A DNA stretch of 64,000 nucleotides from Alentia gelatinosa. Taxonomy: Eukaryota > Annelida > Polychaeta > Phyllodocida > Polynoidae. The DNA lies in the NCBI GenBank assembly GCA_950022655.1, contig OX465584.1:7097124-7161123 (forward strand). Direction: 5' to 3'. The notes beneath the pieces were generated by a model. The model was not told where the DNA came from. It saw nothing but the letters and a program-made list of their open reading frames with translations, and searched no databases. This document shows positions 13,654-26,297 of this stretch, piece after piece. Each line of letters starts with the position of its first letter. Positions within the stretch are counted from its first letter, which is position 1. Made by a program: the position numbers and the translations under genes.

Positions 13654-13869
13654 AGCCTGAAGCCTGGCCTATGTGCTCACTCACATAATAGGCCAGGTAA
13701 CACCCTCCATTTTTTAGTGCATCATGGGTAACGCCTCCATTTTTCTGGTGCATCATGGGTAACAGTGTCCAGCTTACTGCTATGCTGGTTTTTAGAGAAA
13801 CATTCTAATAAATAGTTTTTTATCTTTTGAAAGGTTGCCATTGCATGTACAGTAGAACCCCGCCTAACG

Positions 13870-14100
13870 GACATGCCCTTATTTCACACACATTTTGCAC
13901 TTATTTTACACATATTTTACACTCATTTAACATTTAGTTTACACTCATTTTACACTTATTTTGCGCTCTCTTTACCCTCAATTTACACTCAGTTTACTCT
14001 GATTTTACACTGATTTTGCACTCATTTCACACCCACTTACAGTCGTTTTTACACTCATTTTGCTCTGATTTATTCTCATTTTCCACTTATTTTACGGTAC
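13870..14100. repeat. Degenerate TTTTACACTCA array
   Basis: Irregular 12-16 bp units such as ATTTTACACTCATTT. Confidence 0.8.
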
Positions 14101-14574
14101 TTAACTCTGTAAAGGTCACTTGGTGGCTGAGAACTTGCACCGGCCGAGACAGAACGTGGCCCACTTCCTAGAGCTAGCTTATCTATTAACACCATCCAAC
14201 ATTTCCTACCGCTGCTGTGCCAGTGATAATAGTCAGTCCTCGCCTTATCTTGCGTTATCTAACATTGTTTATGATGGGTCGATCTTCTAAAGCATGGGCT
14301 TTGTCCTGTGTGGGTGGTTACTGGGGAATCTGACCCGAAACGAACTCGACCCGTAGTTGTCAGGAGAACTCGACCCGTTTTGGATACTTATGGATAAACA
14401 TTTTGATATAGAATGAAAGGTCTGACTAGTTAGCTTAAGGACAAATAAAGCAGTGGATTTGAAAAATAATTGTGATTGTTGCCATAATGGTGTTCTGATT
14501 GGCGTGTTCTGAACAACATCACAGTCTCTGTACTAATCCGTCATTCACAGTGGTAGCATCGTGCACTTCAGTTG

Positions 14575-14815
14575 TTTTATCTCACCCTGGTATTTTTCTC
14601 CATAGGCTTAACATTAGGAACTCGTACTCCAGGCCGTGAAGTTTGTGTACCCAATACTCAATGGCTGATTGGGTGATTCATTTTATCAATAAATAATGTT
14701 ATATGGGGTGAGATAAAATCAGAAACCCACTCAATGAAAATAACTTGGTCTGCACTCCACCTTGTTTGACTCGGTTGAGTACGGACCAAGCTATTTTCAT
14801 CTTGTGGGTTTCCTT
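14575..14815. mobile_element. Foldback element, TTATCTCACCCTGG family
   Basis: TTATCTCACCCTGGTATTTT, GGGGTGAGATAAAATCAG, then arms around ACTCCACCTTGTTTGACTCG. Close relative at 49947-50243, beside vinculin exon 10. Confidence 0.6.
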
Positions 14816-16001
14816 CTAATTCCTCGATAGCTCCATTCGAAAATAAGAGCTTTGTACCAGAGCTAAGCTCTGAGCAAAATGCTGGCCTCCCAGTGAAACC
14901 TTTAAAACATATAAAACCTATATTTCAACTCTTGAGCCTTTTTTTTTAAAGTAACCTATAAAACCTATAAAAACCTATATTTTTATTACCATGCAGATTG
15001 ATATATACAGGAAATTTTAGAAGTTAAATTGATACAAAGTAAGATTTTCAAATGACAAGAAATCCACATTATTAGTGTATTTGATAGATCTTTAAAATGT
15101 TTAAGAATCAACAGTTGGTATGACTTCATGCCAGTCTGGCTAGCCTGTAAGATTCTCAGCATGCATGTCTAACCTGATGAGACATCTTGACGTCCTAACA
15201 AATTAGTACTAGGTAAATCCTTTTAGAAATCAAGAACTGAAGATAAGCGATTCACTTTATTTTGACCCCATCATGGTGAATATGTTAACCCTAAAAACCT
15301 ATAAAAATGTTTTTGAGGACCTTGAAAAAAGTCGCTAGAACAAACCTTGAAAAACTTGTAAAAACCTATATTTTGATTTTCAAAACCTATCAAAAAACCT
15401 ATTTTGAGGAAGAGTGGTACTGGGAGGCCGGAAGATGGTTAGAAATTAGCCCGGAGTTAGCGGAAAGTGGGAGCTGGTCCGCCCTGAAGTGAGCAAATCT
15501 CCAACTGCTCAAGACCTGCTCACGGCGTATATATACCTCCCCGCTCCCTGCTGCTGACCTGCTCTGTTTATACTCTCCCAACACAAACTCTGATAAACAA
15601 AGCTCCGCAGCTCATCCACTCACTCTCCCAGCGCAATCTCTGGCCATCCCTCGCTGGTACCTTGCGGGAATACTTGTTGGTTTATGTTGCTCGTGTGACC
15701 GGCCCGGGACAAGCGTGGTCGCTTCCCGTGCAGGTGGGAGGCCTATAAATATTATGTTGGGTTTGTTCTGGCTTTTGAAAGATTTTGTTAGAGAAGACAT
15801 AGACAATAAACGGTGGCTTTGTGGACAGGCGGTAGTAAACCACGAGAGGTTGACGCATAGTCATACACGAGCATTAGAACACATCTGGAGTAAACTAGTC
15901 CAGCCGCCAGGGGATTACAAGGGACGGACTGGGACTTGCTGAAGTAAAATTAATAATCTCCAATCTCCAATTTCGGTATACGGAGCTAAAGTGGACCTGC
16001 T

Positions 16002-16466
16002 GAAAATGCTGATTAAAATCCTGCTTAAGGGGGCAGGGATAAGTACATTCAATGTGCAACATCCATGTCCAGTGATTTCAGCCACACTGGAATGAAAGAA
16101 ATTCTGAAGTTTCTTCAGGAAAAAAAGATTTTTGCAAAGCTATAGGAAAGAACAAAGGAGAAATTTTGTGGCCAAAACAGTCTGGTACGGGATGTTGGCA
16201 AATAAATTGTCAGCCGGCTTGACCTGTAGCCAATTACAGGGAGCAGCTTCATACTCGTCAGCTTGCTGACCCGATTTGTATGTTGCAGTGACTGGTTTGC
16301 CGTTGTCAGTATAATGTGACCAGCGGAGTGTTGTGTCAATGGTCTGCGGCACAGCCCTTCTGTGAGGCAGCACTATAAAACGGGCCTACTCGGTTACTAG
16401 CCTACTAGACGAGCAAATTGTCCCCCTTAAGCAGGGTGCCCCCTTAAGCGGGGTTTTCAGTCTATC
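16002..16466. mobile_element. Tigger-like MITE, CTGAAAA variant
   Basis: CTGAAAATGC ... AATCCTGCTTAAGGGGGCA at the left; TTAAGCAGGGTGCCCCC and TTAAGCGGGGTTTTCAG at the right. No coding potential inside. Confidence 0.5.
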
Positions 16467-16951
16467 GATGGTTAGGCTATGTAGGATATGATACCGTTAT
16501 ACAGGAGATACTATGGCATAGACACAGCATTGACACACTGTTATAACCAGACAAACACCCCACAGACAGCTATGCAATGTAGCACAAATGTAACATTATG
16601 TGGCAAACCAAAATGAATGGTATATTATCAGTGGCTATGGATCGAGTGCGGTTCAGATTTTATTTCACCCCTATCGCTAAAATTTGTGACATCATCCCCC
16701 ATTGAGTATTTTTCTGCAATACTCCACTGTCGTTGCGTACGAGTTTCCAATGTTAAGTCTAAGGCAGAAAAATACCAGGGTTGAGGTAATGACCAGGCGG
16801 TCAGCTCGGCGGCTCTTGGGAGGGTTCATAACAAATACCCCCTCCCTGTGTTTACCAAGGCTTTCATCGTGTTACAAATCGCGGGAGTAGAGGTAGTGAA
16901 CATAACGATGTGTGTGTTGCTCATAATATGACTACAGAGACTCCCCAGACA

Positions 16952-17235
16952 TTATCCTACCCCTAATAAAAAACGCCATAGGCTTAACATGGGATTTGTT
17001 TATGTCATGGGTAGTGACATAAAGTGTTGTTTATGCCACTACTTTCTGATACTGAAAAAATATGGAAACGGGGTAGGATAAAATCTAGACGCCACTCGTT
17101 TGAGTTTGAGCTTATTTATGCCACTCATTTTGTTGGCTCCATAATGTCACTCGTCTTCGACTCGTGAATTTATGGAGCCAGCAAAATATGTGGCATAAAT
17201 AAACTCAGACTCAAACTCGTGACGTCTCTTGATAT
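16952..17235. mobile_element. Foldback element, TTATCCTACCCC family
   Basis: Starts TTATCCTACCCCTAATAAAA, with GGGGTAGGATAAA at about 17069. Arms TTTGAGTTTGAGCTTATTTA and AAATAAACTCAGACTCAAAC pair around ACTCGTCTTCGACTCGTG. Confidence 0.7.
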
Positions 17236-18393
17236 TACTAAACTCTCAAATATCACCCTGGGTAGTAAAGGATCCGCTCCCGACTGGCTGGCCGCACCAC
17301 GGCTGCCTCTCCTCCAACGAACAACCGTTTCCTGATTTTTAACTGGAGAAACCAAATATATTTGAAACGAATATGTAAATAGAAATAACTGAAATTTCTA
17401 TTTCTGTCATTGGATTTCCAATTTGAAGATTTATCAAAACTGTTAAACTGCAATAATTGTATGGGTCACCATACAATGATGGGCACCAGCTAACATCAGA
17501 TCCTGTAACACGCTGAATTATGAGATACCCCAATAAGGCCTATAGGGAGCCAAAGTGAACCCGCTGAAACCACAGATACCCACCTACAAAACACCATTTC
17601 CGGTGGCCAGTAAGAACGAGGCTTAGTGCTAAAGCTATGGGGGTTTGAGGCTAGACTTATGTTTTTGGTCTCGTTTGTTACTTTTGAGGTGGAGTTTATA
17701 ACTATCGTCTCTGAATAACTTTGTTTCAAAACTACGATGACAGTTGTTAAGTTTATTAAAAATTTGGATCTAAAAGATTGGTGAATGAGACATATAATCT
17801 TGAACCTACATAGTCAAAGTACTGAGCGCCTATACCCGGAAATAGTATTTTGTGACCGGCTATCTGTGGTTGCAACGGGTTCACTTTGGCTCCCTATCGA
17901 AGGATCTGGGACTGAATGGAGGCCCTCGATCAGGCAGAGGGTAGGGGTGAATCATTGGGCATTTCCTGGCTCTCGTTATCTGCTCTGAGTGACTCTGTGA
18001 GCTGCTCTCCACCACTGACCTACATCCTGAGTTTACCGAGCAGTGAGTTGTGGTCAGGGTGAGGCACCTGTCTCTACTCCTTCTACTCCAGCGACCTGCA
18101 CCTGCGCCAAGCCTCCGCTTGAAGAGATAAGCCAAGTTGCTCTTGGCCTTGGCACTCTCCCATCGTAGTCTTTGGAGTTGATTCAGAAACTGCAAAAAAA
18201 TATAACTAGGTCGGGGCAAACGTATGTGTATTGGTTGTGGATTTACTTTGATGCTGAGCAGGTGCTAGACCCAGTATGTGCTGGGAGAGTGTTGACAAGC
18301 TGACATGTGATGTTGGCGTTCAACTGGCCTGCAGTAGTTTATCCGGTGTATTTCAAGTTGTTGTGATTAATTGCTATAAAGAAGGACATGGCA

Positions 18394-18657
18394 TATTATC
18401 GTAAACCTGGATGAGTTTTAATCTTGGCCACAGTATGCCACGACTGGAGTTCGGCATAGTAATTTCACGAGGCGAAGCCATAATAAAAAACGAATCAGGT
18501 TTCGATTTTATCCCACGCCATCTTCTCGATTTTGGAATATTACGTGATAAAAATTCTGTATGCCACTAGTGGCATATAAAACTCCGTATGCCAGTCAGCG
18601 TGGCATACAGAAACTCAATGTTAAGCCTATGGGATTTTATATTAGGGGTAGGATAAA
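18394..18657. mobile_element. Foldback element, TTATCCTACCCC family
   Basis: Closest to the copy at 215-503, including the ATGCCACTAGTGGCATATAA palindrome and TTCACGAGGCGAAGCC at the turn. The next ~140 bp include a (TA)n tract at 18772-18801. Confidence 0.7.
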
Positions 18658-18768
18658 TATATATACATATATGCATAGATATGTGTACATATTATAGAGG
18701 AAACCTATGAAAGTTTACGGTGAGAGCTCGTATCCCTTCGAGCTTGAATCGCATAATGATTCACAAGG

Positions 18769-18803
<35 letters not shown>

Positions 18804-19110
18804 CGATGTAGTGATTAAAATACGTGTGATTTGGTCTGCCACTTTATTTTCGTTAGCTCATTAAGAAAAAAAATCCATATTTTTGTTTCGCAGTGAAAAT
18901 ATGGCAGATATGACCAAGTCGTACAGAATCCGAATCTCACTGCTAACGTAGCCATCAATCACTTTGATACGCGTGGAGAAGGCGACACCTGTAGTCTATA
19001 TATACAGCCGCCCATAACTCACCCGATCTCCATCTCCCAGTGATATACCAGAGGCGACAGCACTGGACATTTATAGAATACAGCCGGTAAAATAGTCCCA
19101 CATCTCTGAC

Positions 19111-19437
19111 GTTGGGAGTTAGCTCAGTGGTTGGGACACTGGACTTGTAATCGGAAAATTGTAGGGCGTTATGGATTCACTGCAGCCACTATTCTCCTTC
19201 ATTCCGAGGAGTATTAGATTTACTGCTATATCAAAGGCCAATCCTTCTCATACCATGTCTATGTGGTGTGGGAAGTAAAAGAACTCTCACCTCGGTAAAT
19301 GTGTAGGGGTGAGATTTCTACCTAAATTCATTACATAGATTCGATCACCACCCTTGTGGTGTAAAAGAACCTTGAGAAAGTCTGGTAAGGACCTATAATG
19401 GTGGACTGGACGTAAAATCAAACAGACAAACAAACAA
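19111..19437 (+). mobile_element. tRNA-headed SINE, near full length
   Basis: The head (19113-19186) resembles a tRNA, with an A-box-like TTAGCTCAGTGG and a degenerate B box. The body has TCTATGTGGTGTGGGAAGT and GTAGGGGTGAGATTTCTAC, and the tail is a CAAA-type run. A partial second copy of the body follows at 19438-19520. Confidence 0.8.
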
Positions 19438-19701
19438 TCATACCATGTCTATGTGGTGTGGAACTAAAAGAACTCTCACCTCGGTAAATGTGTAGGGGTG
19501 AGATTTCTACATAGACCACTAAAAAAACCAACTTGTTTCTCATCACCGCGCGCATCACAAAAAAACTATTTTAGAAGATTTTTTTTTTTTTTTAAGTAGA
19601 TGAACCTTGATAGAAATTATGAAAGGTATGTGTATTCAGTATCAAATTAAAGCTCCTGATGTCAGGGATGCATTGAATGTATAGCCAGTAAAAATCTGGA
19701 A

Positions 19702-19783
19702 ACCCCATGTAAGTAAACACCCTGCGTAAGCAGCCACTTTGGCCCGGATCGGAGGGTGTCTGCTTATGCGGGGTTTTACTGTA
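19702..19783. mobile_element. Tigger-like MITE, short copy
   Basis: GTAAACACCCTGCGTAAGC to GCTTATGCGGGGTTTTACTG then TA. Probably a deleted copy containing little more than the ends. Confidence 0.55.
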
Positions 19784-19837
19784 TGTCGTCATATTTTTCA
19801 TGGCTTGGTGATGAGAAACAAGTTTGTTTTTTTAGTG

Positions 19838-19935
19838 GCCATAGATTCGATCACCACCCTTGTGGTGTAAAAGAAAGTCTGGTGAGAACCTCTAATAGTT
19901 AACTGGACGTTAAATCAAACCAAACAACCAAATGC
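19838..19935 (+). mobile_element. SINE 3' fragment
   Basis: Matches the last third of the same SINE (ATTCGATCACCACCCTTGTG, then AAGTCTGGT and an AAACCAAACAACC tail). Confidence 0.7.
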
Positions 19936-20831
19936 GCAGTAAAACTTTCTTAGATGTGCAGCTTATAGAATACTAGTAAGAAACTGCATCGAGCTCCATA
20001 GCCGCTGACAATATGCCATGAGTTTTGGTTGATGAGAAACCATACGAGGCAAAGTCGAGTCAGATTATGTAGGAAACCAAAATGAATGGCATATTATCAG
20101 TGGCTATGGATCGAGTGCGGTTCAGATTTTATCTCTCCCCTATCACTATTTTACTCAAATGTATGGCATCATCCCGCCATTGAGTATTTTTCAACAATAC
20201 TCCACGGGCGTTGAGTACGAGTACGAGTTTCCGTAGGGGTGAGATGAAGCCGGTAAAATAATCCCGGACTCTTTGCGCAGAAGAATGGTCTATGTACAGC
20301 CACTGTAAACTCGTGTTAAAACTAGTCGGCAATTGAAATGAAGATAATATTGTTCCTTGTTAAGTGGGATACACACGGTGAGATACATGTACCTCACTGG
20401 GTTCAAAATCCAATCAGATTCTGTTCCTTTTTTAGGGGTTAATGTCGCTAACAATTGCAGGGGAAAAACATGTTTCAGGGAAATGGAACCCTACAATTTA
20501 GATGAAGAAATTGTGTTTGAGTACAGAATCTCCATTGTATCTATGCTATGTACTATAGAGGAAACTTGTGAAAGTCTATGGTCAAAGCAATTCAAACGTG
20601 GATCCATAATTACATGCACAAAGTGTTTGAATACGACATTAACATACCCGTCCAACTTTTCATACCTTGTTTCAGTCTATCATAGAAAAAATAGAGAAAG
20701 GAAGATTTCCAGTGCCTCGATTTTCAGAATATAATTCATATGTTTTATTTGATGTTTCAGAAATATAGTTGATGATATTAGATATTGCCCATGTTTGATT
20801 ATGTGAGTGACGTGGTTGTTCGGTGTTTCAG

Positions 20832-20939
20832 GTGTCTAAACTGGTCATCCTCCATGAAGAAGCCGAAGATGGAAACGCCATGCCGGACCTGGCCCGGCCA
20901 GTGCAGGTCGTCAAACACGCCGTGGACAACCTCGTTAAG
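20832..20939 (+). CDS. VCL: Vinculin exon 1 (of those seen): D1, helix with talin-binding pocket
   Basis: 108 nt, phase 0 to phase 0, 36 codons starting [10 protein letters not shown] and ending VDNLVK. It matches human residues about 20-56. The Ala equivalent to human A50, whose mutation weakens talin binding, is kept (HAV). The acceptor is tttcag and the donor gtcagt. The 3' boundary after NLVK/NLVR matches the end of the first coding exon in vertebrates as I recall it, but here an extra phase-0 intron splits off the first ~19 codons. That preceding exon was not found in the upstream 20.8 kb. A 38-bp tandem array begins about 20 bp after the donor. Confidence 0.94.
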
Positions 20940-20958
20940 GTCAGTCTCCTCTCCGCGT

Positions 20959-21510
20959 TATTACCATATTTATCATCATCACTATTACAACCATGTAACT
21001 TAGTTTCCCTCTATTACCACTATTACAACCATGTAACTTAGTTTCCCTCTATTACCACTATTACAACCATGTAACTTAGTTTCCCTCTATTACCACTATT
21101 ACAACCACGTAGCATAGTTTCCCTCTATTACCACTTTCACAACCACGGAACATAGTTCCCCTATATTACCATTATTACAACCATGTAACTTAGTTTCCCT
21201 CTATTACCACAATTACAACCATGTAACTTAGTTTCCCTCTATTACCACTATTACAACCATGTAACTTAGTTTCCCTCTATTACCACTATTACAACCACGT
21301 AGCATAGTTTCCCTCTATTACCACTTTCACAACCATGGAACATAGTTCCCCTATATTACCATTATTACAACCATGTAACTTAGTTCCCCTCTATTACCAC
21401 AATTACAACCATGTAACACAGTTCCCCTCTATTACCACAATTACAACCATGTAACACAGTTTCCCTCTATTACCACTATTACAACCACGTAACATAGTTT
21501 CCCTCTATGA
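20959..21510. repeat. 38-bp minisatellite after exon 1 donor
   Basis: About 14 units of TTACCACTATTACAACCATG + TAACTTAGTTTCCCTCTA, starting about 20 bp after the donor at 20940. Confidence 0.95.
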
Positions 21511-21947
21511 CCACAAACGTAAACCCTGCTTATAAGCCGTTTTCTAAGGGATTTATTTTAAAAAAAAGGCTTATAAATTTTTGCTGAAGTCCGGGGTCAG
21601 CTTATAACCCGGGTTTTTGAAAAATAGATTTTTTGTAGAATAAGAATATTTACCATTAGATGAAAAAATAACCATTAGATAGAAAAAATAAAGAATTATG
21701 TCTCTGGGATCTAAATATCATATTCCAATCGGAGAACTGGTGCATGGCCTGTGCTTGGAGAGTGGCCATGCACATAGGGAGTAGCTGGTTCCACTCCTCT
21801 TGGCTGTAGAGCTGGAGTGATTTAGGACTTGAACCTCGACCCTGGGGATAAGAGTAGTGCCCAATTACGCGAGCCGTCGGTGTTCTAACAGCTACAAACA
21901 TCCCTCACCGGAACATGTGGCCTGACTCATGTACTAAGGATAGTAGT

Positions 21948-22440
21948 TTATCTCGCTCCAGGTATTTTTTACCCATAGACTTAATATTGGGGACTCATAT
22001 CCAACGCCCGTTGAGTATTTAGAAAAATTACTCAAATGGGGGATTGTGTCACAAAGATTAGCCAATTAGTCATTGTGAAGGGTGAGATAAATTCAGAAAT
22101 TATGAAAGTTTACGGTCAGAGCTCAATCCCATCTTGTTTAAATCGCTACGTATTTCTTGCGGCTTCGCCTTGTGAATTACAACGTGTTCAAACTCAATCC
22201 AATACAAGCTCTGACCCTAAACTTTCATAGGTTTCCTCTATATTACGGTTAAGCCTTGCACCGACCAACAGCGAATATAGTAGAGGAAACCTATGAAAGC
22301 TTAGGGTTAGAGCTCGTATCCCATCGAGTTTGAATTGCATAGTAAATCACAAGGCGAAGCCACGTGAATTACGTAGCGATTCAAACAAAATAGGATCAAG
22401 CTCTGACCATAAACTTGATTAGGTTGTTAGCTGGCCTTAT
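21948..22440. mobile_element. Foldback elements, GTTTCCTCTATA family
   Basis: TTATCTCGCTCCAGGTATTT to AGGGTGAGATAAATTC, then a hairpin TTTACGGTCAGAGCTCAATC ... GAGCTCTGACC with turn TGCGGCTTCGCCTTGTGAAT (22159-22178). A second hairpin follows, with turn TCACAAGGCGAAGCCACGTG (22347-22366). Relatives: 34003-34290 and 46741-47010. Confidence 0.65.
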
Positions 22441-23039
22441 ATGTGAGTGACCACAGAGGCCAGGCGTCCAGGCTAAATAATCTGTGGAAGGATGAACCAC
22501 TTGATGTCCACACGGATTCCCTCATACAAACACCACGCCTCACTTTGTTCATCATCCCCGCCTCTGCTTGGAGATTGAGACTAAGCGACAGTGGCGGGAC
22601 CTGGCGGGGAAAGCCCGCAGTATGGAAGTGGCGCCGCCTGTTGGCTGTAATAATGGCGACGGTGCCCGGATGTTCGCTGGTAATTGTGTTTGCTTTGTCT
22701 GCGGATGAGGCGCTCGACGGGGACCAGCGACGTTAAATGTTTATGTATGAGCGATATTGGGAGGATTCCTGAGGAGATGCAGAGGAAACTGTGTCAATAA
22801 GTGCGGTCTGATCGTGAGTCTGCGTGGAGCGACGTGCTCTGTGTCTGCAACGAGGCACGAGGCCGGAATAAGGCCTACAATGTCCTTGTCTTAGATCAAT
22901 ATATTCTTTGAGTTTACTCATAATAATTCTGCCTATCATAGGTCTGGAATCTATCCATCATGCTGCATCGTGTTTAAAAACAAAACAAAATCTTTCATTT
23001 TTATGAGAAAAAAATCGTATTTAGAAGTTATCCTGAGCC

Positions 23040-24622
23040 CAGTCTACAGGGGGGGGGGGGGTAGGACTCAGGGACTGAGACCAGTCTACAGGGGGAGGGG
23101 TAGGACACAGGGACTGAGACCAGTCTACAGGGGGGGGGGGGGGGGGTAGGACACAGGGGCTGAGACCAGTCTGCAGGGGGAGGGGGAGGACACAGGAACT
23201 GAGGCCAGTCTACAGGGGGAGGGGGAGGACACAGGGACTGAGACCAGTCTACAGGGGGAGGTTAGGACACAGGGACTGAGACCAGTCTACAGGGGTAGGG
23301 GTAGGACACAGGGACTGAGACCAGTCTACAGGGGGAGGGGGAGGACACAGGAACTGAGGCCAGTCTACAGGGGGAGGGGTAGGACACAGGGACTGAGGCC
23401 AGTCTACAGGGGGAGGGGTAGGACACAGGAACTGAGGCCAGTCTACAGGGGGGGGGGGGGGGTGGGGGGTAGGACACAGGGACTGAGACCAGTCTGCAGG
23501 GGGAGGGGGAGGACACAGGGACTGAGACCAGTCTACAGGGGGAGGGGTAGGACACAGGGACTGAGGCCAGTCTACAGGGGGAGGGGTAGGACACAGGGAC
23601 TGAGGCCAGTCTACAGGGGGAGGGGTAGGACACAGGAACTGAGGCCAGTCTACAGGGGGAGGGGTAGGACACAGGGACTGAGGCCAGTCTACAGGGGGAG
23701 GAGTAGGACACAGGAACTGAAGCCAGTCTACAGGGGGAGGGGTAGGACACAGGAACTGAGATGGGGTGTAGAGGGAGGGGTAGGACACAGGGACTGAGAT
23801 GGGGTGTAGAGGGAGGGGTAGGACACAGGGACTGAGGTGGGGTGTAGAGGGAGGGGTAGGACACAGGGACTGAGGTGGGTGTTGAGGGAGGGGTAGGACA
23901 CAGGGACTGAGGTGGGGTGTAGAGGGAGGGGTAGGACACAGGGACTGAGGTGGGGTGTAGAGGGAGGGGTAGGACACAGGGACTGAGGTGGGTGTAGAGG
24001 GAGGGGTAGGACACAGGGACTGAGGTGGGTGTTGAGGGAGGGGTAGGACACAGGGACTGAGGTGGGGTGTAGAGGGAGGGGTAGGACACAGGGACTGAGG
24101 TGGGGTGTAGAGGGAGGGGTAGGACACAGGGACTGAGGTGGGGTGTAGAGGGAGGGGTAGGACACAGGGACTGAGGTGGGTGTTGAGGGAGGGGTAGGAC
24201 ACAGGGACTGAGGTGGGGTGTAGAGGGAGGGGTAGGACACAGGGACTGAGGTGGGGTGTAGAGGGAGGGGTAGGACACAGGGACTGAGGTGGGTGTAGAG
24301 GGAGGGGTAGGACACAGGGACTGAGGTGGGTGTTGAGGGAGGGGTAGGACACAGGGACTGAGGTGGGGTGTAGAGGGAGGGGTAGGACACAGGGACTGAG
24401 GTGGGGTGTAGAGGGAGGGTATGACACAGGGACTGAGGTGGGGTGTAGAGGGAGGGGTATGACACAGGGACTGAGGTGGGTGTAGAGGGAGGGGTAGGAC
24501 ACAGGGACTGAGGTGGGGTGTAGAGGGAGGGGTATGACACAGGGACTGAGGTAGGGTGTAGGGGAGGGGAAAGGGAGGTGGACAGGGAGGTAGAGGCAGA
24601 GGGGTAGGACACAGGGACCGAG
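23040..24622. repeat. 38/39-bp minisatellite, two subfamilies
   Basis: First part (to about 23760): 39-bp units GTCTACAGGGGGAGGGGTAG + GACACAGGGACTGAGGCCA. Second part: 38-bp units with GTGGGGTGTAGAGGGAGGG. G-runs of up to 17 occur. The minus strand stays open for 350-470 codons, a by-product of the unit. Single units of the same motif occur at 1430-1760. Confidence 0.95.
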
Positions 24623-25210
24623 ACCGATTTTTTTCTCCAATCTTTACGTTCGACAAAACAAATCGTCGCTCTTCCACACAAACGAGCGGTATGTAGTCTA
24701 TTCATTTTCCTCCAACATTTCCATTTCACGAAAATTCCTGACCAATAAAAGCATAGGACAACGTTCCCAGTCTGGGGCAGGATTAGAATCAAAGGATGAA
24801 GAGAGCTGAAGGTATATGGAGAAAGAAACGGATTTACCAGAGAGGGTTAATAGAGGTTGGATATACGAAACGACGGGAGCATGGATCAAAGATGGATCTT
24901 CTCGGGGTTGGGGGTTTGGGTGGTTTAGGGTTACCTCTCCACAGGTAGCCCGGTGAGAGGGTTGAGATGGGAGCAGTAGAGGGGGAGGTGGGTCAGGAGG
25001 GCGGACACCAACACGGATACAGACAGCGGGCAGACAGGTGGAGTACCCCAGACCGCCCCCGTCTACCACAGCCACTCCCCATCACAGCACCACAGCCACT
25101 CCCCACCACGTGTAGTTATAGACTGCAGGTGTCGAACCCAGGACCTCTAACCCTAGAGGTCAGAGCGGCTCCACCCTGCACGCAGTACGGCCACTGAGGA
25201 TGATATTATT

Positions 25211-25560
25211 ATCCACCTAATATAAAGTGTCCGTAGAAAACACATAGGGAGTATGTATCACCATACCCGTAGCATACAGATATATCTGCCTAATATAAAG
25301 TGTCCGTAGAAAACACATAGGGAGTATGTATCACCATACCCGTAGCATACAGATATATCCACCTAATATAAAGTGTCCGTAGAAAACACATAGGGAGTAT
25401 GTATCACCATACCCGTAGCATACAGATATATCTGCCTAATATAAAGTGTCCGTAGAAAACACATAGGGAGCGTGTATCACTATCCCCGGTGGATACATAT
25501 AATCACCTAATACGAAATGTCCATAGAAAACACACAGGGAGTGTGTATCACCATGCCTGG
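25211..25560. repeat. 73-bp tandem repeat, about 4.5 copies
   Basis: ATCCACCTAATATAAAGTGT at 25211, then every 73 bp at 25284, 25357 and 25430; the last copies decay. Confidence 0.9.
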
Positions 25561-25569
25561 GGCATACTA

Positions 25570-25847
25570 TCATGAAACATCACAAAATTTCTTATGATTG
25601 TTTATATGGCATGAGTTGTCTTCGCGGAATGATATCACGAAGTGGAGCTGAGTGATATCTGTAGCAGAAGACAACGAATGACATGTAAATAATTATATGA
25701 AATTGAGTGATGTTTAGATTTGATCCTGTCATATGTTTTTAACTTCATATGTCACCAGTGGCATATAAAAATTTATGGCATAACCGTGGCATACAGGCCC
25801 ACCATGTTAAGCCTATGTAGATTTATATATGCGGGGTAGGATAAAAA
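25570..25847. mobile_element. Foldback element, TTATCCTACCCC family (variant arms)
   Basis: Ends in GGGGTAGGATAAA. The arms ATTGTTTATATGGCATGAGT and its partner around 25680 pair across a turn of GAAGTGGAGCTGAGTG type. The arms differ from those of 215-503. Confidence 0.6.
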
Positions 25848-26297
25848 TATGTCCACCTAATACAAAGTCTCCATAGAAAACACATAGTTGCGGAGTGATA
25901 CTGACAATGTGAAGTTGTCAATCATTTAAGAAAGTTAAGAGACCTGTTTCACACCTAGAAACTTCCACCCAACCTTATTCCCTCTGTCAAACCCCAAGAC
26001 AGTACCGCCCAGTGATCCAGACAGGCACATAATCACAGCTGTCTGCAACTATTTCGAGCCTGATGAGCACCTTGTGAAACCACTACGGGAGTCCTAAACA
26101 AAGGTTTCCCCCTAAAAACATCACACTAAACTGGAAAAACACCCTCTGAAATTGAGCTGTCACACTGTCGACAACTGGCGTCACTATACGCTTCGTTCTG
26201 TTGTCAACATCGCCTTGGTTGCAAGTGGTCAGATGATAAATAAGATGAGCAGACGACTGCTTCGTCACTTTGATGCGGTAGCTTGAACAGTGTAAAG

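Larger units (their letters stand above)
1..20831. other. No gene recognised; repeat-rich upstream region
   Basis: Outside the listed repeats I find nothing coding at 504-1138, 1339-2076, 3720-4330, 5560-6060, 7000-7455, 9600-10010, 12260-13010, 14100-14575, 14815-16000, 17235-18390 and 18660-19110. Short open frames there have no homology or splice context. Partial foldback pieces occur at 4320-4600 and 16600-16800. This is either vinculin intron 1 or intergenic DNA. Confidence 0.5.

Noticed and set aside
12987..13655. Overlapping frames of 144, 177 and 108 codons
   Set aside because: All three frames of a 28-bp array are open; frame-independent openness shows no coding selection.
13873..13930. 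ATG CCC TTA TTT CAC ACA, reading MPLFHT like the vinculin start MPVFHT
   Set aside because: It belongs to the TTTTACACTCA array, the next residues do not match vinculin and no donor follows.
20357..20734. 125-codon open frame just before exon 1
   Set aside because: No recognisable domain, AT-rich codons unlike the exons, no splice signals joining it to exon 1.
22443..22736. 97-codon GC-richer frame in intron 1
   Set aside because: No homology seen and no acceptor/donor pair with phases that fit between exons 1 and 2.
23249..24792. Minus-strand open frames of 463, 471 and 354 codons (proline/serine-rich)
   Set aside because: They are three frames of the same 38/39-bp minisatellite, have no splice or start context and mirror the DNA unit exactly.
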